DNA from: SXOA01 sp046153945
GTDB lineage: Bacteria; Planctomycetota; Planctomycetia; Pirellulales; Pirellulaceae
Assembly (NCBI GenBank): GCA_046153945.1
Contig: JBJXFF010000090.1
Location: 1 to 64,000, forward strand
Reading direction: 5' to 3'
DNA: 64,000 bases
Shown here: positions 41,327-48,576 of the stretch, one piece after another
How the letters are laid out: the number at the start of each line of letters is the position of its first letter
Numbering within the stretch: position 1 is the first letter of the stretch
Translations under genes and position numbers: made by a program
Notes under the pieces: model-generated
The model's database searches: none
Seen by the model: only the letters and a program-made list of their open reading frames with translations
What the model was told of the DNA's origin: nothing

Positions 41327-43866
41327 TATTCCTTGACCAACGCTTCGTCCAAGTTCAAGATCGCGCTGCAGAGGGCGGTCCAGGCGGCATGATCGACGGC
41401 AGCGAGATTCAAGTTCCGCGGATGCTCGCCCACTTTTAAGAGCTTGTCGGCAGCGGCCGGGTTAGCTTGGTAATCTGTCTGGAACTGGCTGAAAGCCTTG
41501 TGCAGGACCTCTCGCTCGTTCTCGGTTGGAGTGCGGCTGAGAACAAGGCGGTAGACGTGGTTCAGGCGGTCGTCTTGCTTTTCCGAATGAAGCATCGCCC
41601 GCTCGGCGAGGGCACGGGATGCTTCGACGTAAGTCGTGTCGTTGAGCGTGGCGAGAGAATGCAGCGGCGTGTTGGTGCGGTACTGCTTGACGGTGCAAAA
41701 TTGGCGGCTGGCGCTGTCAAAGAACATCGTGGGACCGACGATCCGCCGCCAGAAAACGTACATGCTGCGGCGATAAAGAGCCGCTCCGCTGTCCTGCTGA
41801 TACCGCTTGGTGCCGAAGGTCGCTTCTTCCCAGACGCCGCTTGGTTGATAGGTTTTGACCGGGGGGCCGCCAACCTGTCGAACGAGCAGCCCGCTAACCG
41901 CCAGAGCTCGGTCCCGAATCATCCAGGCCGGCAGGCGATAACGCGGCCCGCGGGCGAGCAAGCGATTGTCGGGATCCTGCTCGGTGAGAGCGGTACTTCC
42001 TTGCGAGGACTGGCGATAGGCAGCGGAATTGACGAAGCGGCGGATGAGACGCTTCGTTTCCCAACCGTTCTCTTGAAAGTCCGCAGCCAGCCAGTCGAGG
42101 AGTTCGGGATGTTTGGGCCGCTCTCCTTGCACGCCAAAGTCCTCGGGGGTTTTGACGATGCCGATGCCGAAGAACTGTTGCCAGAAGCGGTTCACGACGA
42201 CGCGCGGGGTTAGCGGCTGGTCTTTGGAGACGAGCCATTCAGCTAAAGCCAAACGGTTGGGCGGAGCATCAGCACGCCCACGCAAAGCCGTGGGCGTGGC
42301 ACCTAGTGGCGGCAGGCTGACAGGCGTGGCCGCCGTCACTTCGTCCTGCGGCTTGTCGTAGAGTCCCTTGTCGAGCATGAAAGTCTTCCGCGGCGTCGGC
42401 ATGTCCTCCATCACCATCACGCGGGGAATGGACTTCCGGACGTTGTCCCGCTCTTCCATCGGGGTTCGCAGGGACTTGAGTTTCACAACGTAGTCGGCGT
42501 TCTCCTTCTCCCACTGTTTTTCGAGCTGTATAAGCTGGTCCTTGTTCCGCTGGGGAATTGCCACTCGCAGCACGGCTTTGATGCCGTCGGGCAGTTTCGC
42601 AGCAGCGGGGGAGTCAGCCGCGTTTTGGTTGGCCTCGCGCGGGAAGAGGACTGTTTCGAAATCCGTCAGTTCTTTACTCGCGGCTGCGATAGTCTGTTCC
42701 AATATGACGAGTCGTTCCGTCATCTGGGCTGTCGGAGCATCCATCGCGGGGGGGGACTGCGGGTTCCCGCCGCCCCCATCGACAGGAGTCTGGTTGAAGA
42801 AGGCGAACAGGCTGTAGTAGTCCCGTTTTTTCAGGGCATCGAACTTGTGGTCGTGGCAGCGGCAGCAGTTGAAGGTCAGGCCGAGCCAGACGGTGCCGGT
42901 AGTTTCCGTCATATCCAGCACGTAATCGATCCGATTCTCCGCGGCGATGCGGCCCCCCTCGCCGTTGATCATGTGGTTGCGGCAAAAGCCGGTGGCCAGC
43001 TTTTGCTCCGGGCCGCCGCCGGGAACCTGGTCCCCCGCCAGTTGCCAGAGCGTGAACTGATCGTACGGCAGGCCGCGGTTGAACGCGCTCGCCACCCAGT
43101 CCCGCCAGGGCCACATCGTCCGCTCGCCATCTCCTTGATAGCCATTGCTGTCAGCGTAACGGGCTGCCTCCAGCCAGTCCCAACTCATCCGTTCGCCGAA
43201 TTCGGCAGACGCCATCAGCCGGTCTACTAGCCGCTCGTAGGCATCGGGAGATTGATCCTGAGCGAACGCATCGACATCCTCCGGCAGCGGCGGCAGTCCG
43301 GTCAGATCGAGAGAAGCCCGGCGGATGAGCGTATGCCGCGGAGCTTCTGGCGACGGCGCGAGGTTTTCTCTCTCCAGGTGGGAAAACAGAAAGCCGTCGA
43401 TGGGATTGTTCGTTTTCGCGGCGAACTTCGCGGGGATTGGTACTGGCAACATAGTCAGTTTTTGAAACGCCCAGTGCCCTCCCCATTCTGCCCCGCCGTC
43501 GATCCACTTCTTTAGCAGCCCCTTCTGCTCCGCCGTCAACTTTCGCTGCGAGGTCGGCGGCGGCATCACTTCGTCGGCATCCGCCGAAAGAATCCGTCGC
43601 ACCAGCTCGCTCGCGCCGCTCTTCCCCGGAATCACCGCCCCTTTCCCTTCCTTCAATTGCTTCGCGCTCGCCTCCAGATCCAGCCGCAAGTCTGCCTCCC
43701 GCTTCTTCTCATCGGGGCCGTGACACTGAAAGCAGTTGTCGGAGAGGATGGGGAGAATGTCGCGGTCGAACTTCACCGCACCACTTTCTGCGGCGATGGC
43801 GGGGAAGACAGCGCCGCAGAGCAACAGGCCAGTAATCGGTAGAAGTCGCAGGGTCGAACTGAACAT
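41326..43866 (-). CDS. PSCyt1-DUF1549-DUF1553 cytochrome-type protein
   Basis: This 846-residue planctomycete-type protein has a signal peptide (about 1-26), then an N-terminal cytochrome c motif CFQCHG (Cys45, Cys48, His49). DUF1549 follows (PIDGFLFSHLERENLAPSPE; LASLDLTGLPP-like), then DUF1553 with RLALAEWLVSKDQPLTPRVV and DFGVQGERPKHPELLDWLA. The role is unknown; these proteins pair with DUF1501 proteins and have been linked to sulfated-polysaccharide metabolism. Here the DUF1501 gene lies 1.5 kb upstream with three genes between. A palindromic repeat (42273-42303) encodes an extra GATPTALRGRADA segment in a linker just before DUF1553. Confidence 0.9.
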   Translation of the reverse strand: MFSSTLRLLPITGLLLCGAVFPAIAAESGAVKFDRDILPILSDNCFQCHGPDEKKREADLRLDLEASAKQLKEGKGAVIPGKSGASELVRRILSADADEVMPPPTSQRKLTAEQKGLLKKWIDGGAEWGGHWAFQKLTMLPVPIPAKFAAKTNNPIDGFLFSHLERENLAPSPEAPRHTLIRRASLDLTGLPPLPEDVDAFAQDQSPDAYERLVDRLMASAEFGERMSWDWLEAARYADSNGYQGDGERTMWPWRDWVASAFNRGLPYDQFTLWQLAGDQVPGGGPEQKLATGFCRNHMINGEGGRIAAENRIDYVLDMTETTGTVWLGLTFNCCRCHDHKFDALKKRDYYSLFAFFNQTPVDGGGGNPQSPPAMDAPTAQMTERLVILEQTIAAASKELTDFETVLFPREANQNAADSPAAAKLPDGIKAVLRVAIPQRNKDQLIQLEKQWEKENADYVVKLKSLRTPMEERDNVRKSIPRVMVMEDMPTPRKTFMLDKGLYDKPQDEVTAATPVSLPPLGATPTALRGRADAPPNRLALAEWLVSKDQPLTPRVVVNRFWQQFFGIGIVKTPEDFGVQGERPKHPELLDWLAADFQENGWETKRLIRRFVNSAAYRQSSQGSTALTEQDPDNRLLARGPRYRLPAWMIRDRALAVSGLLVRQVGGPPVKTYQPSGVWEEATFGTKRYQQDSGAALYRRSMYVFWRRIVGPTMFFDSASRQFCTVKQYRTNTPLHSLATLNDTTYVEASRALAERAMLHSEKQDDRLNHVYRLVLSRTPTENEREVLHKAFSQFQTDYQANPAAADKLLKVGEHPRNLNLAAVDHAAWTALCSAILNLDEALVKE
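42273..42303. repeat. CACGCCCACGGC palindrome, family C, copy 3, inside a gene
   Basis: The family C hairpin is inserted in the reading frame of the DUF1549/1553 gene and translated as ATPTALRGR without a stop or shift. It lies in an interdomain linker. Confidence 0.9.
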
Positions 43867-43935
43867 GCTGAAAAATCAGTGATTGAGGGCAAGAGCAAGC
43901 ACTCATTTTACTCCAAGCAATCGGGAGAGTGTCAT

Positions 43936-44148
43936 TCAATTGCCGCCATCTGCCTTCAAGACTTTTCGAGCCTTGGCCTTCAGAATGCCGACGATGTCGA
44001 TGGTCTCAACATACCGCATATACTCGTCATGTTCGGCGGAAGAGAGAGTTCCTTCATTGCTGCGGACCGCAAGTTCGGAGATACGAGATTGAGTTGCGGT
44101 GTCGAATTGATATTCCGCAATGCGTTGCGCGACTTCGATGGGTATCAT
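43936..44148 (-). CDS. Small hypothetical protein resembling HNH-nuclease partner genes
   Basis: This 70-residue, mainly helical protein has the pattern QSRISELAVRSNEGTLSSAE followed by EYMRYVETIDIVGILKAKARK. Similar short proteins occur in cyanobacteria and planctomycetes, often next to a small HNH endonuclease gene. No HNH gene is present here, so it would be an orphan. ATG start. Function unknown. Confidence 0.62.
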   Translation of the reverse strand: MIPIEVAQRIAEYQFDTATQSRISELAVRSNEGTLSSAEHDEYMRYVETIDIVGILKAKARKVLKADGGN

Positions 44149-44197
44149 TCCCGCATTTTAGACCGAAGCAGGGACTTGATGCAAACAATACGTAGAC

Positions 44198-44611
44198 TTA
44201 ACGCCGTTTCCGTAGGGCGACGATTTCCTCCCACTTCTTTGTGTCCATGTACACCACCCCCTCACTTTCATTACCAGGAACGTCATCGCCAAAGTAGCAT
44301 TGCGTTTCGCCACAGCTACCTCCTACCGGCGCTGTGTTCGTTGCGATCTGTCGTGCATATTCTCCCTTCTCGCTGAGGAGGCTTGCGGCAACATGCTCCG
44401 GATAGCCCCATTTCGCCTCACGTCCTATCGCGCAAGCGTCATCGTAGCGGCACTCGTCGATTGCAGTGTTAAACTCCTCCACCAGCAGTTCCAGCTTCCG
44501 AGGACGCATCCAGCGGGCATAGACGCCAGTACCGATGCAGATCAACGTGGTCGTGAGCAACAGGGTCCGCAGGCTGAGTTGCCAGAGTCGAAGCTTGGGT
44601 CGCGGCTGCAC
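44198..44611 (-). CDS. Hypothetical membrane-anchored protein
   Basis: This 137-residue protein has a short basic N-terminus with RLWQLSLRTLLL, a membrane helix (about residues 14-31) and a mainly hydrophilic C-terminus containing a motif CRYDDACAIGREAKWGYPE. The RLWQLSLRTLLL start is frequent in small planctomycete membrane proteins. Function unknown. It lies between the HAD gene and the 70-residue gene, all on the minus strand. Confidence 0.65.
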   Translation of the reverse strand: MQPRPKLRLWQLSLRTLLLTTTLICIGTGVYARWMRPRKLELLVEEFNTAIDECRYDDACAIGREAKWGYPEHVAASLLSEKGEYARQIATNTAPVGGSCGETQCYFGDDVPGNESEGVVYMDTKKWEEIVALRKRR

Positions 44612-44679
44612 AGGAATTCCTTTCGCACTCGATCGCCAGTCACCAGACAGCCGCGTTATAGCCGATTTGACCCAGCGGA

Positions 44680-45333
44680 CTAAACGCCAATATTCAGTGC
44701 CTCATAAATCCGTCGATCCGCAAGCCCCTCCGCGACAAACGCCGCCCCAGTAAAGTCATGGCTCCGACTATGCTCCCCAGGAACCGCGACCGCAAAGGCT
44801 CCCGCGGCAACAGCGGCTCGGCAGCCATTCTGGCTATCTTCCAGGACGAGCATTTCGGCGGGCGGAACCCCAAGCTTTTCGGCCGCTTTCAGATAGATTT
44901 CGGGGTGCGGCTTGCCGTCGGTGACGTCGTCGCCGGTGATGAGGAACTTGAAGCGGGGCTCGAAGCCGAACTTTCCCAGGATTCGCTCTGTGAAGCTCCG
45001 CCGACTGCTGGTGGCGATGGCTTTGGGGATGTTTGCCTGCTCCAGTGCCGCCAGGAGTTCGATCAGGCCGGGCATCGGCTGGAGCTGCGCGTCGAGGATG
45101 CCGAGGAAGATGGCGTCGGACTCCTCCATCAGTTCTTCCAGAGACTCGTCCAGGTTGTGATAGCTGCTCAGCACGCCGAAAGCCGCCTTCGCCGGGCGGC
45201 CCATCATCTGGTTCACCAGGTCGTGCGTGAATTCCTTCTCCCGCCGCCGCAGCAGCTCCTTGAGGACGTGGGTATAGATCTGCTCGGTGTTGAACATCAG
45301 GCCGTCGAGATCGAAGGCAACGGCGCGGAGCAT
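44680..45333 (-). CDS. HAD-superfamily phosphatase (beta-phosphoglucomutase-like)
   Basis: This 217-residue protein shows HAD motif I in AFDLDGLMFNTEQ (Asp8, Asp10), motif II in AIATSSRRSF, motif III Lys in GDDVTDGKPHPEIYLKAAE, and motif IV in LVLEDSQNGCRAA. Cap-type helices lie between motifs I and II. The GKPHPEIYL pattern suggests the beta-phosphoglucomutase/phosphatase branch, probably a sugar-phosphate phosphatase. Substrate unknown. Confidence 0.88.
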   Translation of the reverse strand: MLRAVAFDLDGLMFNTEQIYTHVLKELLRRREKEFTHDLVNQMMGRPAKAAFGVLSSYHNLDESLEELMEESDAIFLGILDAQLQPMPGLIELLAALEQANIPKAIATSSRRSFTERILGKFGFEPRFKFLITGDDVTDGKPHPEIYLKAAEKLGVPPAEMLVLEDSQNGCRAAVAAGAFAVAVPGEHSRSHDFTGAAFVAEGLADRRIYEALNIGV

Positions 45334-45341
45334 GGGGGAGA

Positions 45342-45397
45342 AGGCAGAGGTTAGAGGGCAGAGGTCAGTAGGCAGTAGGCAGAAGGCAGTAGGCAGA
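45342..45397. repeat. Eight-unit degenerate heptamer tract (AGGCAGT/AGGCAGA)
   Basis: Eight consecutive 7-bp units of the type AGGCAGA, GGTTAGA, GGGCAGA, GGTCAGT, AGGCAGT fill the gap between the HAD gene start and the DUF1501 gene end. Confidence 0.9.
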
Positions 45398-45420
45398 AGA
45401 AATGGGCGGCGATTCAGAGT

Positions 45421-46830
45421 TCACACGAGTTCTTTAATCGGCTCGCCGCCCCAATTGAGAATCAGTCTGGGCCGGCCCCGGTTGTCGTCGTAGGTGGTGG
45501 TGAGGGGGACGCCGAAGTGGTGATAGATGGTGGCCGCGAGGTCGCCGGGGGTGACCGGTCGCTCTTTGATTTGCCCCGCGTCTCTCTCCGTAGCGCCAAT
45601 GACCTGGCCGTGCCGCATCCCGCCGCCGGCGAGGGTCATGCTCATGACGACCGGCCAGTGATTGCGGCCGTCGCTGCTCTCTTGCGTTCCAATCTGCGGC
45701 GTGCGGCCGAATTCACCCATCGCGATGACCAGCACGTCGTCGAGTAGGTTCCGCTCCCCTAAATCCGTCACCAGCGTCGTCAGCAGATGGTCGAAGATCG
45801 GCAGCAGCGGGCGGAGGCCGTTCATGATGCCGCCGTAGGGAGGAATGTTGTCGCCGTGCGTGTCCCAGGTGCCGGAGGCGCTGTGGTTGGAAAGGTCGAT
45901 GGTGACGAAGTTGACTCCCGCCTCTACCAATCGACGAGCGAGCAACACCTGCTGGGCCCAGGGATGCGGACCGAATTTCTCGCGGGTCGCTGCCGGCTCG
46001 CGGGTGATGTCGAATGCCTCCTGGGCCTTCTTGCCGACGACGAGATCAATCGCCTGCCGCACGTATTTATCCCGGGCGTCCATGCTCCCTTGCTGGTCGA
46101 GCCCGCGCTTGAGCTTGTCGAACTGGCCGAGCAAATCGTGCCGCGTCAGCAGTCGATCTTGATTCAGGTCCGCGGGGAGATTGAACAGCCCGCTGGCCGT
46201 GGATCCCAGTAGCGGCTCGTATTGTTTGCCGAGATAGCCCGGCCAGGCGACGTGCGAGCGGCTCTTCATATTCAGAACGACGTACGGCGGCATCGCCGGG
46301 TCGTTCGGGCCGCGATGCTTCGCCACAATCGAAGCAATCGCGGGATACTTGTCCGCCTCGGGATTGTTGCTGCGCGGCTCGGCGTCGAGGTTCGCCGTTT
46401 GCATCACCATGTTCGGCTCATGGTTGCTGGCCCGACAATCGACCGAGCGGATCACCGTCAGCCGGTCCATCATGGCGGCCATCTTCGGCAGATGCTCGCA
46501 GAAGCGGATCCCCGGCAGCTTCGTGGCGATGGTCCCAAACGGCCCGCGAATCTCCGGCGGAGCCTCCGGCTTCACATCGAGCGTATCGATATGGCTCGGC
46601 CCGCCAGTCATCCAGATCAGAATGACGCTCTTGTTCCGTTTCCCATTACCGGTCTTCCCTGCCTGCTCCTTAGCAGCCAGCAGTCCCGGCAGCGACAACC
46701 CAGCCAGCCCCGCCACTCCCGCTTTGAGCGTGCTCCGCCGGCTGACCAGGCGCACCCCTTCGGCGACTCGGGCATTCAGCCCGAGAAAGGCGTGGTTTGC
46801 TTGATGCTCGGTCGTTTGGCAGTGGAACAT
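45421..46830 (-). CDS. DUF1501 protein with Tat signal
   Basis: The start is placed at ATG 46830 (469 residues). A Tat signal follows a 29-residue lead (SRRSTLK, twin Arg31-Arg32, then a hydrophobic stretch), so the protein is exported folded. The body carries the DUF1501 pattern: ILIWMTGGPSHIDTLDVKPEAP, HLPKMAAMMDRLTVIRSV and MGEFGRTPQIG. DUF1501 proteins are a planctomycete-enriched family related to alkaline phosphatase/sulfatase folds. They usually sit directly beside a DUF1553 gene. Here that partner is separated by a HAD gene and two small genes. Confidence 0.9.
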   Translation of the reverse strand: MFHCQTTEHQANHAFLGLNARVAEGVRLVSRRSTLKAGVAGLAGLSLPGLLAAKEQAGKTGNGKRNKSVILIWMTGGPSHIDTLDVKPEAPPEIRGPFGTIATKLPGIRFCEHLPKMAAMMDRLTVIRSVDCRASNHEPNMVMQTANLDAEPRSNNPEADKYPAIASIVAKHRGPNDPAMPPYVVLNMKSRSHVAWPGYLGKQYEPLLGSTASGLFNLPADLNQDRLLTRHDLLGQFDKLKRGLDQQGSMDARDKYVRQAIDLVVGKKAQEAFDITREPAATREKFGPHPWAQQVLLARRLVEAGVNFVTIDLSNHSASGTWDTHGDNIPPYGGIMNGLRPLLPIFDHLLTTLVTDLGERNLLDDVLVIAMGEFGRTPQIGTQESSDGRNHWPVVMSMTLAGGGMRHGQVIGATERDAGQIKERPVTPGDLAATIYHHFGVPLTTTYDDNRGRPRLILNWGGEPIKELV

Positions 46831-46922
46831 GGAAACGGTTCTAAAAAAGCCGCGGCTAATTGGACTGTTACATAGTACTGAGTACTGAGTACGATTCATC
46901 ACCACTCACCACTTACTACCCA

Positions 46923-47384
46923 CTACTTTTCCTTCGCCGCCGGTGCCTTCCCATATTCCAAATTCTTCTCTTTCCAACTGACTTCCAGCTTGTCGTGCAG
47001 CTTTTTCCAGGCTCCAGGCATGAGCGGAACGTGGCAGCCCCCCTGTTCCTTGCATTCATTCTCGCCGGCGGTCTCGCCGCAGCCGCCGAGTCCCTTGCAC
47101 TCGTTTTTGCCGCCGCAGGCATGTTCCTTGGCGGTGGCACAGGCCCCTTGGCCGCGACAGGTATTGTCGCCTCCTTTTCCCTTGCCCTTGCAATCGTTGA
47201 GCCCGCGGCAGAGGTGGACGTCCGCGGCAGCAGTCGCCTTAGTCCCTTCCGGCCCGTTCGTAGCACCGGGTTTAGCCGCCGGCTTCTCTCCCCCGCAGCC
47301 GGCGAGGGAGCCCGCGGCGATTCCACCCAAGGCGGCAGCGGTCAGTTGATTGAAGGTCCGGCGGTCGAATTCGGAATTGGACAT
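46923..47384 (-). CDS. Cys-rich Tat lipoprotein
   Basis: This 153-residue protein has a twin-arginine signal (Arg8-Arg9) and a lipobox LAGC with Cys30. The mature part has nine more Cys in a repeating C-x2-[GK]-[LKQ]-[NG]-x-C pattern (CRGLNDCKG, CRGQGACAT, CGGKNECKGLGGCG, CKEQGGC), each close to Lys/Gly. A His (HAC) also occurs. Such pairs could bind metal or form thioether/disulfide links. It resembles Cys-rich precursor-like proteins proposed as metal-buffering peptides, but no DUF692-type maturase gene is in the window. Function unknown. Confidence 0.8.
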   Translation of the reverse strand: MSNSEFDRRTFNQLTAAALGGIAAGSLAGCGGEKPAAKPGATNGPEGTKATAAADVHLCRGLNDCKGKGKGGDNTCRGQGACATAKEHACGGKNECKGLGGCGETAGENECKEQGGCHVPLMPGAWKKLHDKLEVSWKEKNLEYGKAPAAKEK

Positions 47385-47472
47385 AAAAAGCCCTTCTGGA
47401 GTGTGTAAGGTAAGTTGTCATTATATCGGCGCGGCCCGCAGCGAGAAACCGCATCCCCTAAAATGGGTCATC

Positions 47473-48369
47473 ATGCCTGCTCCCAGTTTTTTCATTGTCG
47501 GTGCTCCCAAATGCGGCACGACCTCGCTCAACGACTACCTGTGGCAGCACCCGGGCATCTTCATTCCAGCGCGGAAGGAGTTGCATTACTTCGGCAGCGA
47601 CCTGAGGTTCTTGAAATCCGAGCGGCCGACGCGCGAGGAATACCTGGCCCACTTCGCCGCCGCCCAGCCGGGGCAAGTCGCGGGGGAGGCTTCTGTCTGG
47701 TATCTCTTTTCGGAGCTAGCGGCGAAGGAAATCCGTGAGTTTTGCCCCACGGCCAAGATCATCATCATGCTGCGGAATCCGGCCGACATGATGTACTCGC
47801 TCCACAGCCAGTATTTGTTCGAGAGCAATGAGGATTTGGCCGACTTCGCGGAAGCTCTGGCCGCCGAAGAAGACCGCAGTCAAGGCCGCCGTCTGCCACT
47901 GGGCTCGAATTATCGAGAAGGGCTCCTCTATCGCCGCGTGGCTAGCTTCGCTGGCCAGGTTCGCCGCTATCTGGACGTCTTTCCCCGCGAGCAGATTCAT
48001 ATCATCGACTTTGACGACTTCTCGCGGGATACGTCGAGAGTCTACGCAGAGGTGCTTCAGTTCCTGGGTGTTGATCCGTCATTCCGCTGCGAGTTCGAAG
48101 TCCGCAATCCCAACAAGCAAGTCCGCAGCCGTTTCCTCCACAGTTTTCTCAACAACCCAGGCCAACTCGCCATCCTCCTCGGCCGCCTTATTCCCCAATC
48201 CCTTCGCCGCTCTCTCATCAGCCGCGTCAAGAAGGCCAATTCCGCAGCCGCCCCACGGCCACCTCTTTCGCCGGAACTTCGCTCGCAACTCAATCGAGAA
48301 TTTCGGTCGGAAGTAGAAGAACTGAGCAAGCTGGTAGGAAAGGATTTTTCCAAGTGGCTGAAGGAGTAG
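47473..48369 (+). CDS. Sulfotransferase domain protein
   Basis: The start is ATG 47473 (298 residues). It contains the PAPS 5'-phosphosulfate loop FIVGAPKCGTTSLNDYLWQH near the N-terminus and the 3'-phosphate region IMLRNPADMMYSLHSQY. The family moves sulfate from PAPS to hydroxyl groups of sugars, steroids or peptides. The carbohydrate genes that follow (glucosidase, beta-helix protein) make a polysaccharide acceptor plausible, but this is inference. Confidence 0.88.
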   Translation: MPAPSFFIVGAPKCGTTSLNDYLWQHPGIFIPARKELHYFGSDLRFLKSERPTREEYLAHFAAAQPGQVAGEASVWYLFSELAAKEIREFCPTAKIIIMLRNPADMMYSLHSQYLFESNEDLADFAEALAAEEDRSQGRRLPLGSNYREGLLYRRVASFAGQVRRYLDVFPREQIHIIDFDDFSRDTSRVYAEVLQFLGVDPSFRCEFEVRNPNKQVRSRFLHSFLNNPGQLAILLGRLIPQSLRRSLISRVKKANSAAAPRPPLSPELRSQLNREFRSEVEELSKLVGKDFSKWLKE

Positions 48370-48418
48370 GAGGCGAGAAGGAGAGATGGAGAGAATGAGA
48401 AACGGGGAGACAGAGAGT
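48370..48418. repeat. Purine-rich degenerate heptamer tract, copy 2
   Basis: A GAGAAGGAGAGATGGAGAGA-like run directly behind the sulfotransferase stop resembles the tract at 29543-29586. Confidence 0.6.
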
Positions 48419-48576
48419 GGGTGCTAAATAGCCTCGGATCCTGTAAGTACCTTTGTCTCCGCTCCTAACCGTGTCCTCCGCGTCTTCCGTGTCCCAAACA
48501 CTTCACCCTCTGTGTCTTAGCGACTTTGCGGCTTTGCGTTTTGCGTTTACCGTCCGACAGATGCTAGAGTAACCCC

